Source of the DNA: Anisakis pegreffii
Lineage: Eukaryota; Nematoda; Chromadorea; Rhabditida; Anisakidae
DNA length: 64,000 bases
Direction: 5' to 3'
NCBI GenBank assembly: GCA_035041965.1
Contig: JAPYMA010000989.1
Coordinates: 22,441 to 86,440, forward strand
Shown piece by piece: positions 1 to 14,200 of the stretch (positions are counted from its first letter, which is position 1; each line of letters opens with the position of its first letter). Both the position numbers and the translations under genes were made by a program. Under the pieces are notes generated by a model. That model had not been told where the DNA came from. It saw only the letters and a list, made by a program, of their open reading frames with translations, and made no database searches.

Positions 1-1621
1 AAAAATAATGCAACCATTTGAAAGAATTATCCAAGATGAAATAATTTCGAGAAGTATGCTAATTTGTAGGAACAGAGTGTTGGCGAGCAAATGATAGAAT
101 CAATTCTTGCTAATTGTTTTATAGTATGCATTGCAAAACGATACATCTTGTTTGAGTATGGGCATTGAATGAAACGAAGCAATATCATGGAATTGCATTG
201 AACCAACCGACTAAAAAGCAATATGCTTCTGCATCGTGGGCTGTTGGTGCGATAAAATTAATTCCCTGATGAGTAACAGCTGAATGAGCCGAGCTCAACA
301 TATCCATCCTCTCATGACGATACGTCACTATCTGACGTGTCCTCTCAGCAACAATTAGCCTCATTTTGTCCATCAATAAGTTTTGCGCATTCATTCACCT
401 CTTGCGGCTTTGTCTTGTTAACCCCTTAAACTTTCGCAGTACATTTTCTGAACTGTTCTTATTCGACATTCAACGTCATCTCATAGTTTCAAGCCATGCA
501 TTTAGCAGAACATGTTTTGTAAGTAGTCAGCTAAATGCAGCAACGTTAATTTGATTGCACCTCGCTGTAGAGCGTTAAATGCCTCACGATTAAGGATGAT
601 CTATTGAAATCTAATGTACACTTTAGTTGCTTGAGAGAATGCTTTTGGCTGAATGAATAATCACTTGTGAATAAAATCATCTTAATGTGAATCAATTTTG
701 TGGTCAATAGGGCACAATCAAATCATTGCTTGAACAAAAGAGAGCATTTTCTTATGGCTCTTCAAGATTACGATTATTTTTTCAAAAAGTGCTATTTGCT
801 CACGCATCATTGATTCAACGGTTTTTGTGATCTTCTGTCAGCCAGCAAGGAATAATTTTCATTCATCATGTCGAGTTTAGTTCCATTAGTAACAATTGTT
901 AGAACAAATATTAGCTATGCCTAGTGAGGCTGGCAACTCGAACGATACTTTCTAAATGTAGCAGTTGCAACTTATAATTAGAATGAAGAAGGTAGTTATC
1001 ACAATTTTTGATTTGCGTTTCATTCAGAAATGCATCAGCGTGATAATCATTGTAATTAAGACTGGAATGTTCTGGATGCATTAAAGAGGTATGTTGGTTA
1101 CAGCGAAACGCGGGCAAATCAGTGCACTGTATTGTTGCTTTTAAAACGATTTGATTTATTATGCTTTTATCCTCATTTAGTTGATGTTCGTTGTTCGATT
1201 TATTCACTTTTTCGAAGTGATCGTTGGCAGAGAATGATTGAGTGGAGCAAATAAATTAATTTATTACTGTGATCATTATGAAATTTAAAAAAATTGAGTA
1301 AGTAAGTGAATAAATGAAATGGTGATAATAGTAATCGCACGAATACGTTCGCATCAGCGCTTCATCTATCCACCTTTCAATCGTCCTCAACATCTCATAA
1401 AAAGAAACATAAACGTTAAACAGTTACAGGCATTTTACGATCGTCTTCTGGTGTCATTTCAAAGAGCGGCCGCCGAATGTCTACAAATACCTGTTCATCG
1501 TAAATAGTGCACGTGAATGAATTATTTGGCAATGAAATCAACGCGTGCACAACTTTATGAGTACTCCTCAATTGCACATTCATCACTTCAGAACACATCT
1601 ACAAATGCTACTCTAACTATA

Positions 1622-1760
1622 ACAACCATTCTTATTCTTATTATAATTTTATTTATTATTATAGTTTTATTATTATTTTCTATTATTTATTATTGCTATT
1701 ATCATTACTATTTTATTATTATTATTATTATTACTGTTTTTTTATTGTTATTGTTATGCA
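1622..1760. repeat. TTA/TAT-rich microsatellite
   Basis: An imperfect run of TTA and TTAT units interrupted by single C or G bases. It keeps a frame open that translates as Ile/Leu/Tyr runs, which explains the 128-codon open frame across it; I do not regard that as a gene. Confidence 0.85.
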
Positions 1761-3818
1761 TACTCATTCATCTTTACTTTAATCGCAAAGATTTTCTCGC
1801 GATAAAAATCTCAAAACCAGTCACTAATGTGAACTTAATTAACGAAAATTTATTCTTATGTTTGAAAACGCAATCGAAGTGCACTAAAAAAGAAACTCCT
1901 TAAGGGATATTTCATTAATTCGCATGTTTCAGCTCGTTGAAGTTCACTCTGTCTTGAAACCGAATGCTTCGTCGATATATTTATGGAACAGAGAGCGTCC
2001 AAGATAACCTTCTTGAAATAATTGATTCTCAGCAAATTCTAGAAGTTACCTGTGATTTCCCGTGTTTCGAATCTAAAACATACGCGTGATTGAAGTATAA
2101 ACATATTCAGGGTGAATGCTGCAATGCTCTCGCTTTCTTTATTTCCTCATGAAACGTCCTCATGACTGCAAATTGGAATAACAGTATTTGTAGAAAAGTG
2201 GATTTGCATACTTCCAGTCACGCTTTGCTAACGTCATTGGGTGATTGTGGAATGAATGAAACATTTAAAAAATTGTTTTTGCGGTATGCCTTTTCTTAAA
2301 ATTTTGATGATGCATTCGTAATGGAACATGCTTGTTCGCGGAACATTTACATAAACAAAATAATATGAAAAAACTTGAAATTGCATGTTTTGCATAGGTG
2401 CGAAGCAGAAAATGATCATGGATTTTGTAAAAGAATCGTTAAATTGCTTGCTAGATTGTACAGTTCTTCACAAATACTTCCATGAGCTAGTCGGAATTTT
2501 TTTGGTGAGGAATGGAATAACTCATAAAGCTGCTTCGTGCAATTGTTAGGCGTATGATGAAGTGAAAATGTACCGTATCGCAAAGAAAAATTGAAGAGGA
2601 GCGCGAAAAGAGAATGATTCAAGGGTGAAAGAAGGCGTTGAAGATGATCACTCAAGTGATGTTGTTGAGGAAGTGAGTGGTACGTTTGTGTCACTCTTGA
2701 ATGCAGTGTCAAACGTACCGATCAATCAACCATCCTTCATAAGGGTCATTCAACAACCAGATTCGATTACTTTGTAGTGTTCTCGAGCTATTGCATTGTC
2801 TTGTTGCCCTCCCGAGGTGAATTATCAAAGTCTTCATTCACACACACATACACACAATGCAGCCCTTCCTCAATTAGGCTTATTCATTTTGTACTACTTT
2901 TTCATACTTTTCGTTTGTTGTTGCCTCAGATAACCAAGTCATTCGAACATTGAGGTGCATTTCACTCATTTTCATAATCATATGATTCGTCTCACAAATT
3001 CACGAATAGCTCAACGTTCAAATTTGTTTTCATATCATAATCAATGTTGAATACTATGAATATTTAATGTACTTTTCACTCGTTGAGTTATTTAGATGTG
3101 AATTAAGCGAATTATCCCTTAATCGGTTCCGTTTCAACTACTTAATAGGCTTTTTAACGAATAAATACGTGCTCAAATAGGAGATAAATGGAAACGATTC
3201 ATTCATCGATGAGCTTTAATGTGCTTATCGCTAAGAGCACAGGAAGGTTTTGGCGCTTAGCAGATATGCGTTCATCTGTTTGCTGATTAGACAAAAGACG
3301 ACATCGTTAATAATAAATAATGCGAGAATTTGTAATTGAGAATGTGTGAAACGTTCAATTCGTAGCGTTTTAACAAACGAACGTTTTACAGTTGAATCTA
3401 TCAAAACCCTTGCACACATCTACATATCTGATATTAGCATCTGTTTTAAGAATATCAACCATGAGCTATCGTTTACTTTACAGCAGAGAGTGTTTGTCGT
3501 TCTCGAAAGTTGTTGTTATTGTGTTATGTAGTTTTAAGCAGTGTTTTGCTCGATAAAATAGTTGCATGCTTAGTCGATTTCAGCCGATTTGAGTTTTGCG
3601 ATGAACCGCTTTGGATCATTGATACAATAACCTTGTAATGGTAATGAGAACGTAGTTTTGCACTCGTTCATGGTATTCTTCAATTCATTAGATGTAAGAG
3701 TGAGCAGGTATTTAAAGAAGACCTTTGGCATGTTCCGATAGCGATAAGGTTTGGGTGGTTGAAGTGAGTTTGTTGGTTTGCATAATTCCCACGCATTACT
3801 GGATCAAGCAACTTCTTA

Positions 3819-3906
3819 CGGAGCCATCGGTCGTTTTGCACGGCTTAAGTCGTCATTGCGTTCGTTTGATCGATGCCGCTGCAACGCAATCGGCGTAACG
3901 CTTTCG
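3819..3906. other. isolated CpG-dense cluster
   Basis: I count 14 CG dinucleotides in 88 bases, in surroundings where CG is scarce. It lies inside a 60-codon open frame (3778-3960) with no recognisable protein. It could be an unrecognised exon or a regulatory element; neither can be shown from sequence alone. Confidence 0.4.
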
Positions 3907-6900
3907 TGTTCTCTTCAGTGCTTGAATGATTATCAAATCAACACATCACTCAAACAGTGAATGTTGTTGACGTATGTCATACATCGGTTTGTTTGTCGAA
4001 GTGTGCATGTATTATGTTCATGATATGATCTATACTTCAATTTTATATCAGTAATAAGATTTGATTTATTTGTTCATTATATAATATCATTCATATTCAT
4101 TCCTTCGACTTATCACACACTCTTTCAAAATCGTCCTCCATTATGAACATCTATTATATCTCATTTCAATTATCCATACATCAAATTCTGAACATAGACC
4201 TATCCTTTCCTAATCTCTTTTTTTGCGCTGATGACAATGAATGCCTTGCTGATAAAAATTCAGAATAACATAGCACAGATTAAATTGCACTGCTTGAAAT
4301 AACTTCAGAAGGCATTAAGATTGATGAGCAAGTAATGAAAATGAAAAATATCGACAAAATGTAACCATAAGAAGAAAATCCGCTCAAAAGTGCTTAGCAT
4401 CTATGAAAGATAAGAAAATATGGTGACAGTCATAAGACTAAGCAAGCGCAAGCATCTGTGATGGTTTAATATGAAGTGCTTAAGACGATTGATTCATTAA
4501 TCTTAAACAAGTAAACCGCACATGGTAGCTGGATGTGTATATATTGGGTATCACCTAACAATCTTTGGAAGCGATTAACTTACAAATTGATCGTTTCATT
4601 CTTCTGCATCTACCAGGTATAACTGTAATCTGGCTTCATTGCAGCATACGTTGAATCCTATCAGTCATTATACTCTGTTTTATTTCACATAATCGTTCAA
4701 TTTTGTATCTTTACTCATTTATTGTAATGATCGTTTGATCTCGATAATATGCACTGTTCACGTTTGAATGTATGCACCCTAATGGATATTATGATCAATT
4801 ACAAACGTATGTGTGATTGGAGCATGATTATGAAGTGATCAATATGGATCGCAGTGATGATCGGACAACATTATGAATGTCATATATATATCTTACCTAA
4901 CAACAATAAGGGCGGAATGATCTATGAAGGCACATCTAAACGATTCTACAGTAGATAATATATCATACATCAATCTGATATACATAAATACAAACAACAC
5001 TCATTACAATCAATCCAACCATCCGTCGTCCGTGTCAATCATCATTCATTTATCCACTCAAACTCTTATTCGCAATTGCGCAAAACTCACTTCTTATGCA
5101 AATTTCCCATCGCCGACATCAATCATCATCCATTCTTCCATATTCGCTGAACTTAATCTCCTCTCAAAACATGTCATTTCTTTGTACGTCATCTTATATC
5201 ATTCAAACTCTTTTAAACCACTCGTTACAAACTATTCACCTTTCATTGTACAACAAATGTTCGCCAAAAAATCTATTCATTCTGGTCAGCTTTCATCAAA
5301 TTGCATTAATTTTCGAGCACTGATATTGCTAAACGAGTTATCACGCGAGTAGATTTATTACTACTTACTATGGCACTCGAGTAGCATCACAGCTGAACCT
5401 TTTGACCTGTGGAGCAAAACATTCAAGCAAATTACACAAAACAAAATAGGCTAAACAACGAAAATTACCCCTTCTTTGAACAGTTTGAACCAAGCAATAT
5501 AGCAAAATCTCTTCGATTATAATTTCATTACTATTCTTTCATGAGTTTGTCACTTTTTGCCAGACTAACGATCAGATAAGGATAGGGAACATCCTGCGAT
5601 GTTAACGTTCAGTTTTGCTCGAAAACAGCATATCTTCTTCTGGATGACATATCTAGAAATGAGCATAGAATACGCTACTATAGGAATTCGCTTACAGCAT
5701 TTAATTTAACCCATAAACACGTAACTTCTGCCTACAAGCTTATTCTACATCATTACTCGCATTGATCAAATGATCTGTTGATTATTTTCATAATTGAGAG
5801 CATTAAAAATCATCGCTTGATGACACAATCCTTAATTTTAAATGATTTCAATAAGGTTTCTCGAGATCCCTTATGAATTATCGTAACAGTTCACAATTTC
5901 CTTATAAATGATTCATTCCCTCTTGATGCTATATGCTTCTCTGATTCAACTGAATGCCGAATAAAAATTAAATTTAAGCAATCGTGAATGTCCGATTGAT
6001 CACTAACCAACTCTTGTGGAAAGTGTTTTCGAACTTTTCATATTAAAATCTTTAGCCAAGAGCTGATCTAAAAATTAATCGTCCGCAGAACTGTTTTTGT
6101 AAGTGCTAATTTTGAGAACTCATTGTTCCATTTATTGATGACATCTTCTCATTACTGTTTTATGGAATCGCCAACAAACAACATTACACAAACTATCCCA
6201 GTGATTTTATCCCGAATGAATGGATATAGAAATCGGTTCATTTTCGGTTATCAAAGAATGATTCTTCAAATTCGACAATCTTAGCTTGCTGTTGTGTTGA
6301 TGATGCACACAGATGACGACTGTTAAAATATCAATAAAAATTGATTATATTATCATCACTCACTAACAAACTTCATCCATAAACATTAAAATGCAATATT
6401 TATGTGCATTCATAACGTCATTAACAACCTATTGAAATGTGATATTATATTTGACTGTATCAAATAATGCTATTATAAAGCGAATGCTATTATATGGAAT
6501 CTTGGCTTTTGAAAAAAACCTCTCAAATTTATGTGATTATTTGATATGCATATTATTTGTTGTAATTTCGAAGAAACTGATAACTTGCTGAAACAATCGT
6601 CAGTTGACTTGGAGTACAGTTGTTTCCCTATATCAATCGCATATCATGGATTCAAAAAATTTTCGTGAACAAAACGAAAACAAAGAATCGATTAAGCACA
6701 CTAGATGAATTTGTGCGCATTTCAAAGAGACAATGACAGCAGTGAATTGATGTATTTATATCATATATTGTCCATCCGTTCGCTTGTCTTTTGGTTCGTT
6801 CGGTTTACATCTGGCACTTTCACTTGTTGAACTTGAAACTAACGTGTTGTCGCTATGCTAGAAAAAAATAACAAATTGAAGCTGCCGACGACTCGTAGAG

Positions 6901-7859
6901 CAATTTTTCAGGAACCGCTTGATGAATTGTTCCATTTGTCGGCTTACACAGCTCAATATTTTCGCCCCTCACAGGGTGACGCCGTTTATCATTTTCTTTT
7001 CGAAATCTCGTTTGAAAAATGAACAGCTCTCAATCAAACGCCGACTCAAATCAATCATACCAACTGCTTTTCCTGCCCCGTGTTTGTTTCGAGCCTGATA
7101 ACAAATGAGATTTTTACTTTTTACTTTTTCCGTTCATTCCTCGATTCATCTAACGCTTTCCTGTATTCGCATAATTTCCCTTCGTTAATGACCACAGAAT
7201 TCAATGCATTTTAGAGATCGCTGCATGTGCCTAGTTGATTGTCAAAAGATGCTACAATAAACATAAACAGTCTGCAAAACCAGATCAAAATTTGAACAAC
7301 AATCACCTCAAAATCGTGTCGAACGTTTGTTTCCAAAATAAACATTCCTGTCAAACAAATGCTATAACTGTCATCGAAACTACACATCAAACATAATAAC
7401 GCACCTGCGCATCACCAAATTGCATTTGTTTCTTCTTTACTCGCATCAAGAATAACAACACAGACTGCTTGTCATGTTAGCGTGCCCTTCCTTTAGTTGT
7501 TACCATTATTAATGCACTTGAATCGATTCGATTACTCGTTGATTTTGTTATTTATGCATTTAAATGCGAGCAACATTCATTTATCCGCTTATCATTTGAA
7601 ACGGACTGCGTGATCAAATGCGATCTAATGAAGTTGGAAAGATGTTCACAGATTCAGATAAGTGATAAGCGAGTAGATGAAATACGATTGCACGTTCGAT
7701 CATCGCATAATAGGAATAATAAAATTAACTTCCGTTATAATGAAAGCAATTAATAATTTGCCGATGATACGACAATCAATAAACAAAGCAGTGTTCATCA
7801 TTCACTTGTGTTGTGGTGCGAAATGCTTATTTAAGGCATATTCTTTCCACTTTTCTCCT

Positions 7860-8110
7860 AGCCGACAGATCATAAATCCTCTCATCGATGTTACCGATCG
7901 ACGTCTCTTCGGCTCGTTAATTTTGCCTGCTGCTTTTCGATTGGCGCCCTGTCAATCTGTTGGGTGGAGCGAACAACCCCAAGTACCGCCCCGAACTTCT
8001 GGGCGGCATAACTCTTTGATGTTTGACGTGTTGTTTAGGGTCCGCCTTTATCTCGTTCTCAGTTCTCTTCACTAAGAGGTGCCTGAGCGGTCGCTCAACG
8101 TTTTACGCGT
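7860..8110 (+). promoter_or_regulatory. candidate tlp-1 promoter / 5' UTR region
   Basis: This is a GC-richer block with several CG sites and a small inverted pair (CCGCCC ... GGGCGG near 7990-8012), ending about 140 bases before the chosen tlp-1 start. Its position directly upstream of the first coding exon suggests a promoter or 5' leader. I see no decisive core element, so this rests on composition and context only. Confidence 0.35.
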
Positions 8111-8251
8111 AATCGACTGATTGGTTTTTCACGAAATTATATTAATCTTTCTCTTCTGGGAGTGCTTTATTCATCATCTTCTCAAATCAACATCAAATCG
8201 GCATATTTGCACTTAAACTGTCATTTGTTTTTTATTGCGCTCACTCACTCG

Positions 8252-10402
8252 ATGGTTTCTACACATTCGCAATACATCTCTGATTTCAACTCACCTGTTC
8301 TTGCTACGGTAAGTGCTGATTTCAATTGTATTTTCTTTTACAGTATATGTTCACCTGGTTTGATTTGAATTTATTTGTTGCGTTCGTTTATCATGTTTGC
8401 CTAACTCTATGCATGATGAATTTTTGAGTTTTGAACTGCACAAAGCGGCTCTTTGATTAATTGTATAATTCAACCGAGTCTATATGAATTTATTCACTCA
8501 TAATCGCGCAAATAAGCAAAAAAAATCACGCACGACAGTGCAATAGCTACATGCGATTGGATTGTCTTCTGCAGTAGAGCATCTTTAAGATGAAATCGAT
8601 CATGAGACGAGGCAGGAACCGTATCCCCCATTCATCTTATCTGTATAATTCCATTGCCTGTATTTCTTGCGTAAGCTTACATAAGAGGATCATCATGTTT
8701 TTTTCAGCTGTGCTACATTCATGTTTACATCCGATTAGTCTGTTCATGTCATTGTACTGATGCAACTCGATTGCACATTATCATTATTCTGCAAACGATC
8801 CCAATTTGTTGTTGCTGTTATATCGAATAATAGATCTATGAGATAAGGTCTATGAAGTCATTAATGAGATTGAAATCCATGAATTTAGACACTATTTGCT
8901 GTCGTGTTCAATACCTTCTGCTTACTTGTGTGAATATGGGTCTTGTCATTATTTCATTAAAGTCTTTCTCAATATTGTGAATCTTTTTAGGTTGATGCTG
9001 GCAAGTCACCTTTAGCAATGTTGGCAAAGACATGTGAGACTATTGGCTTACCGGATACACCAAATAGAAAATCGAATAAGGATGAAAAGTCGAAAGATAA
9101 TCACAGTCCAAACAGCTCGTCAAATGAATCAAAGAAAGACGAATTGAGTCCAGTTTCTAAAAAGAAGGAAGGTTCAAAAAGTCCAAGACATACGACGCAT
9201 AGTCCTGCAGTTGGCAAGAATACGCCGATCAGTTCCGAGCCGTCGACAAGCAGTGCGTCGATTTCCGCAAATCTGATGTTGAATAGCAGAAATTGCTTTC
9301 CGATGAGTTTTCCACCACTTGCAAGTGGATTCCCTCCGTTTCCCTATCCATCAATGATGCCTTCTTTCCCAACCATGCCAACTTTCCCGGCCACTTTCCC
9401 GACAGGAGCACCAACACCATTTCTGCGATGTCCTGATCCTCTTACTTGTAAAGGCTGTCCTGCAACCATGATGACACGTCCGTGCGTAACGCCAGGATGC
9501 ACCAGTTGTACGTTGCATAATCCAACTGTCTCAGCCAACGATATGATGCTCGCCTTTACACCATCGTTTTTCACCGCATATAATCCCCTTATGGGTGGAG
9601 TTATGCCACCAACTTCTAGGTTTGTTGAGTTATCATTAATCTGCTGGTTTTTTCCAGTTATTCATGTTCCATTTCATTTTATTGAATATTTCTATTTGCC
9701 TATTGCTGTACTGTTCCCCGGTATAAAAATTCTGTGATTGATCACTGCAGCGCTCTTTAGATTCATTTTCGTTCCGTGACAGCATGAAAAGTTTAACTGA
9801 GCTGTATTTTATGAATGTTGTGCTCCTCCAGTGAGCGGATTCCTGAAGGATTCATTTTCAGTTCGGCGGCTCAAATCGCCTATCAGAACCTTATGGCTGC
9901 AGCATCTGGCCAGACAACGAAGCATGTTTGTAATTGGGTGGAATCCCCGAATAGCATATGTGGAAAATCGTTTTCGTCTGCTGATGAGCTGGCCACACAC
10001 ATGAAGGTGAGTTCGGTTGTGATTGCGGTTTAGTATGATGTTCGCGAAAACATTTTAAACTAAGCGCATTCACTTTTTGGATGTTTGCTGCTGAGAGTTG
10101 CAGTGTAATCAAATGAAGGTTTTCAGGTGGCTCATGCACCGTCAACGTCAATAGCAACGTCGAACACGAGCAGCAGTTCCGACTTGAAAGCAGCCTCTCC
10201 ACGCGCAACTGCTGCGTCACTGATGAATCATGGTTCGTTGCGCTATCATCCGTACATGAAACCGAACGGCTTGATGCCCAACGTAAGCATGCCAAGCCCG
10301 CTTAGTGTTCCGCCATTCCCCACCATGCCTGCTTTCCCGTCAGCCGCCGCATTACAGGCCATGTATGCACAACGGCTCATGGCCACCATTCCTCACCCAT
10401 AA
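8252..10402 (+). CDS. tlp-1: TLP-1-like NET-family zinc-finger transcription factor
   Basis: Exons: 8252-8308, 8991-9619, 9832-10006 and 10127-10402, giving 378 aa with all junctions in frame (donors GTAAGT, GTTTGT, GTGAGT). It belongs to the Noc/Elbow/TLP-1 and vertebrate ZNF503/703 group, nuclear regulators thought to work largely as co-repressors. Seen in order: the SPLAMLAKTCETIGLPD motif at about residues 25-41 (the family's Sp-type motif), a Lys/Ser-rich stretch, a Pro/Phe-rich stretch, a buttonhead-like box near 165 (CPDPLTCKGC), and one C2H2 finger with C262, C272, H285 and H290. The wide Cys spacing is typical of the family. The C-terminus (RYHPYMKPNG, then MYAQRL) also matches family ends. 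The 19-residue first exon is less certain: its frame is open upstream without another ATG, so an extra 5' exon is possible. Confidence 0.9.
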
Positions 10403-10494
10403 CAGTCACTGATCTAATTTCTTCATTCATCTACTTCTATGCGGGTAATTTGCGTGGTATTGAGCTCCCATTTTGTTAACGGTGTTAAGAGTCT

Positions 10495-10640
10495 ATTATT
10501 GTCATAAGTATTATTATTTAAATATAATTATCATTATTTATTATTATTGTTATCATTTTTATAATGAAAATATTAATATTATTATTGTTATTGCCAATGA
10601 AATTGTTTCATTTATTAGTATTGTTATTCACGTAATATTA
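10495..10640. repeat. ATT-rich microsatellite in tlp-1 3' region
   Basis: Imperfect TTA/ATT units begin about 90 bases after the tlp-1 stop and probably lie within its 3' UTR. They resemble the repeat at 1.6-1.76 kb. Confidence 0.7.
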
Positions 10641-11249
10641 GCATGATTTGCTCATTCTGCACTGCTAAAATTGAGATATTTTTTATTTGTGATCGCAGCG
10701 CAAATTCCATTTTTACTTAAAATTAGTTGCTTCACTAACTCGGAACTTCATGTGCCAAATATATTCTTTACATCGTTGCTATTTTTCGATTTTGGCTGTG
10801 TGATAACTTAACAATTCGTCACTTTGATTTTGCTGCTTTGAATATTTGTTAAGAAATGGAAAGGACAGTTTTACATTCATGCTTAGCGGTTTACAAATTG
10901 TGTCATTCTTTTTGATTCAAAAATGGCACATATCACACAAAAAGGTTCCAATCTAAACATCAAATACCTATGGTTTTTGCTTTTCAAATTTCGAGTTTTA
11001 TTGCTGTTGTGAAAGTTTTTCCCATTGAAAAGCACTTAAATCTTCAAACTTCTGCAGATGACGATTTGGTAAAGAGACACACATACAGCTTTGTTGCTTT
11101 TTAAGTCTGCTCATTTGTGTTCCATTGATAATGTATATAAAATTGTTCCATAATTATGGTTCGAAATTGTTAATTTCCATAATTTGTTTTTTCAATTGCT
11201 GCATAGCAGTAATAATAATATGTATTAAATCAAGCTATATATGTTGAGA

Positions 11250-11255
11250 AATAAA
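11250..11255 (+). terminator. candidate poly(A) signal of tlp-1
   Basis: This is the first exact AATAAA I see after the tlp-1 stop, implying a 3' UTR of about 0.85 kb. A weaker ATTAAA lies near 11224. Assigned by position only. Confidence 0.4.
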
Positions 11256-14200
11256 TAACTAATTCATGTTCTTGTTTGAAGCAACAACTTTCTTAAAAAT
11301 TATATTCTTTTTCTTGGGGTTAATGACGAGACGAACTGTTTTTAGAATGATTTCGTTTGCTTGAAAATTGTCTGTGTCAATTGTCCAACTTTATAACTTT
11401 TTTTTCGCAAATTTCACATCCACCCATAGCACTGTAAATGATTAGCCTGAAATATCTCGTTTGGGTAAGCCAGCTCAAGAATTTTATTGCTTCTTATGCA
11501 TTATGCTATAAATGCCTCCTGTGAGCAGCAAATGTGATGACGTTCGGATATTCAAAGTTCTACATTTCGAACATTCCCCATGCAACAAATTCATTCAGTT
11601 ACTCTTAGCGTCCTATCCAGAATCAAAGAAACGTTGGAGATCTTTCCGTGTGACACATAATAATGATGAAAAGATGAAAATAATTCTGACATGGAGGAAG
11701 CTTCATAAATAGTTTTGCCTAATTCCTTTCTCATTTGTTTCGTACATCATTTATTTGGTCATTCATTTTCGCACTTTTCGTGGTAAAAAATTTCATGTGA
11801 AAAATACGTTTTAGTATGGTTATATCATGTTTAGTGAGTGGTTGAAACAGTGGCCAAGAAATTGATTGATAGATAACAATCGTTTTGGGGTAAATCAGGC
11901 TATTCGTTGTCCAGTTGGTGATGTCTTGGATTTTTGCTTAGTTTCAATTGTTGCAAAACAACAGGTTATTGGAGCTCTAAAAAAACGAAGTGTAACATGA
12001 ATTGCATGTTTCAAATGATAAGTTCTGCAAATTTTAAAATTGTATTGTCGGATGTTTTAAGAACGGTTTGCAGTCTGCTGTGAATATGTGAAGAGGAGTT
12101 AATGAGAAATTGGTGAAGGAAATGAAAAGGAATATTTTTGGTGATCGTTTCCACATAAAATTGTTAGTTTGCGTAATGGATTAACAAGCAGCAGAGATGG
12201 TTGTTTCAAACAGAAACGTTTTGATGAATCACGTCGCATCGTGGCTCGACTCGGCGCTATACTGATCGATCAATCACTTCTTTAGGAGGTGATTTCTTGT
12301 ACAGAGAAAATCTTCGTCGATTCATCAATTTTTGGGCGCATATCAATCATTGCCGACGCGGATGCCTGTGCTGCTGATCGCATATACACCAAGACGTTCT
12401 TCAGCAAACTTTTTTGTTCATTCGACACTGTTTGATTGATGCGTACATTCAGTGACACTATCCGGATGCGCGACGCGCTTTCAATCTCGATGCTTTCAAT
12501 CCTCCTACAAATACCATCCAACCCCTTACCCCATTCTTCATTTCACATCCAATCTTACTCATTTATCATTCGTACTATCTTACAGTTGTTCACTTCATTC
12601 AAATGATCTTTTACCATCATTCATTACTTTTAACCAAATTCAATGATTACTCTTCTTCGTTTACCGCTCTTCCACATCCACTCCATATGCTACATACTCC
12701 TCTTTTATTTCTTCTCAAGCATATAATTAGAAAGACTTACTTACCACTCTAATAACATGTCCACTTTTTGACCTGTCGGTATTCTCAGTTTCGCATTGTT
12801 CATGCTCACAGAGAATAGAGAAAAAGAAACTTTTGGTAATATTCTAACCTTATAATCCAATCCACTCAAGCAGTCATCTTGTAACTAAGCAATACGTCCA
12901 GTCTCTATTATGCTGCCACAAACATCCATGCAATCACCTATTACTCGCCTCATTTCAGTTGTCTAACCGGCAGTGTTTACAGTCAGTGATATGCAAAACA
13001 CAAGCAAGAAGGTTTTCTCTCATGTATCATTTTATAACAATGCATCTATCGGACAGACGCATTCACAAACTGCTTCCTTTAATGATATATGGTAGGTCGA
13101 TCATTAATCACGAACACTTGTCAGGGTTTGGTGGCTCAGCTGTTGCATCTTAATGAAAAGAAGTGAACGAACTTCTTCAGAAGTAGACCACTGCATATGT
13201 AAAGCAGGTTTCTTTGAAATCGACAATGATATATGAATTCAGTATTAACATGTCTTCCTTTGATGTATGTGGACAATTTTGTAATGATTAGTTTATGAAT
13301 ATTCACAATTAGTTCACTCGCAAACTTTCACATATAGTCTGCTAACGATTTCCATAGCTTTACGAAACAATACCAACTCTGTGTTGTTAGGGCAATCTAT
13401 TGTTATGTCTTATCATCATCCGCATCATAAATTTGAAAGTGAAATGCCATAGAACTTTTCGGTCTCTTAAAAATTGGCGAACGAGAAAATTCGGAAACAT
13501 GGAATTTTAAACTAGTATAAACTAGCATAGTTAGTTCTGAGATACACATTCAAAATATGTATACAAACGTTGTAAGTGGAGATAGACACCATCAGATTGG
13601 GTGAATGCAGGGAGCGCAGGAATGATTAATCGCTTTATGTGGGTAATTTAATGATATAATTGCATTTATAATGTATTCTTACGACGATGAATAGAATATT
13701 GATAATGATATGGATGGAAACTTGTGAAGATCATGAGACTTTAGATAATAAAATTTACAACAGTTCATTGAATCGAGTGTTTATTCATTTGTAAGGACAA
13801 TTAACCGTTGTAAATTGCATTTTGGAAGCTGATTATTAAAACAAAAATATCGTTAGCAAAATAGCGACTTTGTGGGTCGAAAAACGACTGAACATGATCA
13901 TAGTAGTGATAAGGAGAGCATTCAAGTTGAATCGTTTTCATATAAGTAAACGCAAATTCTCTTGCATTTGCAACATCAGTATGTGTGTGATGTGGGTTTG
14001 TGCATTAGAAACATCATCGATCAAACTTTAACACATCTTCATTAATCTTACATCAGTCAGTCACAGTAATCAATGAGTGCAAACTGTCAGATAGAGTGGT
14101 CGACAAAGAAACCAGCCATAGAGCGAATGATGAGAAACATTGATGGTTATCCTCTGATATGATTTCAATTCGATGAATTGTTTGCCCATTCGATAACGAT

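Larger units (their letters stand above)
1..8251. other. upstream flank of tlp-1, no gene supported
   Basis: This is AT-rich DNA with many short open frames, none longer than about 140 codons and none with recognisable protein features. The longest (4924-5352, +) reads as low-complexity Ser/Asn/Ile-rich translation, and 1517-1903 is mostly a translated TTA microsatellite. I see no convincing splice-linked exons. The notable parts are a TTA-type microsatellite near 1.6-1.76 kb, a dense CpG cluster near 3.8 kb and a GC-richer block at 7.86-8.11 kb just before tlp-1. The region is probably regulatory flank of tlp-1 or intergenic DNA. Confidence 0.6.
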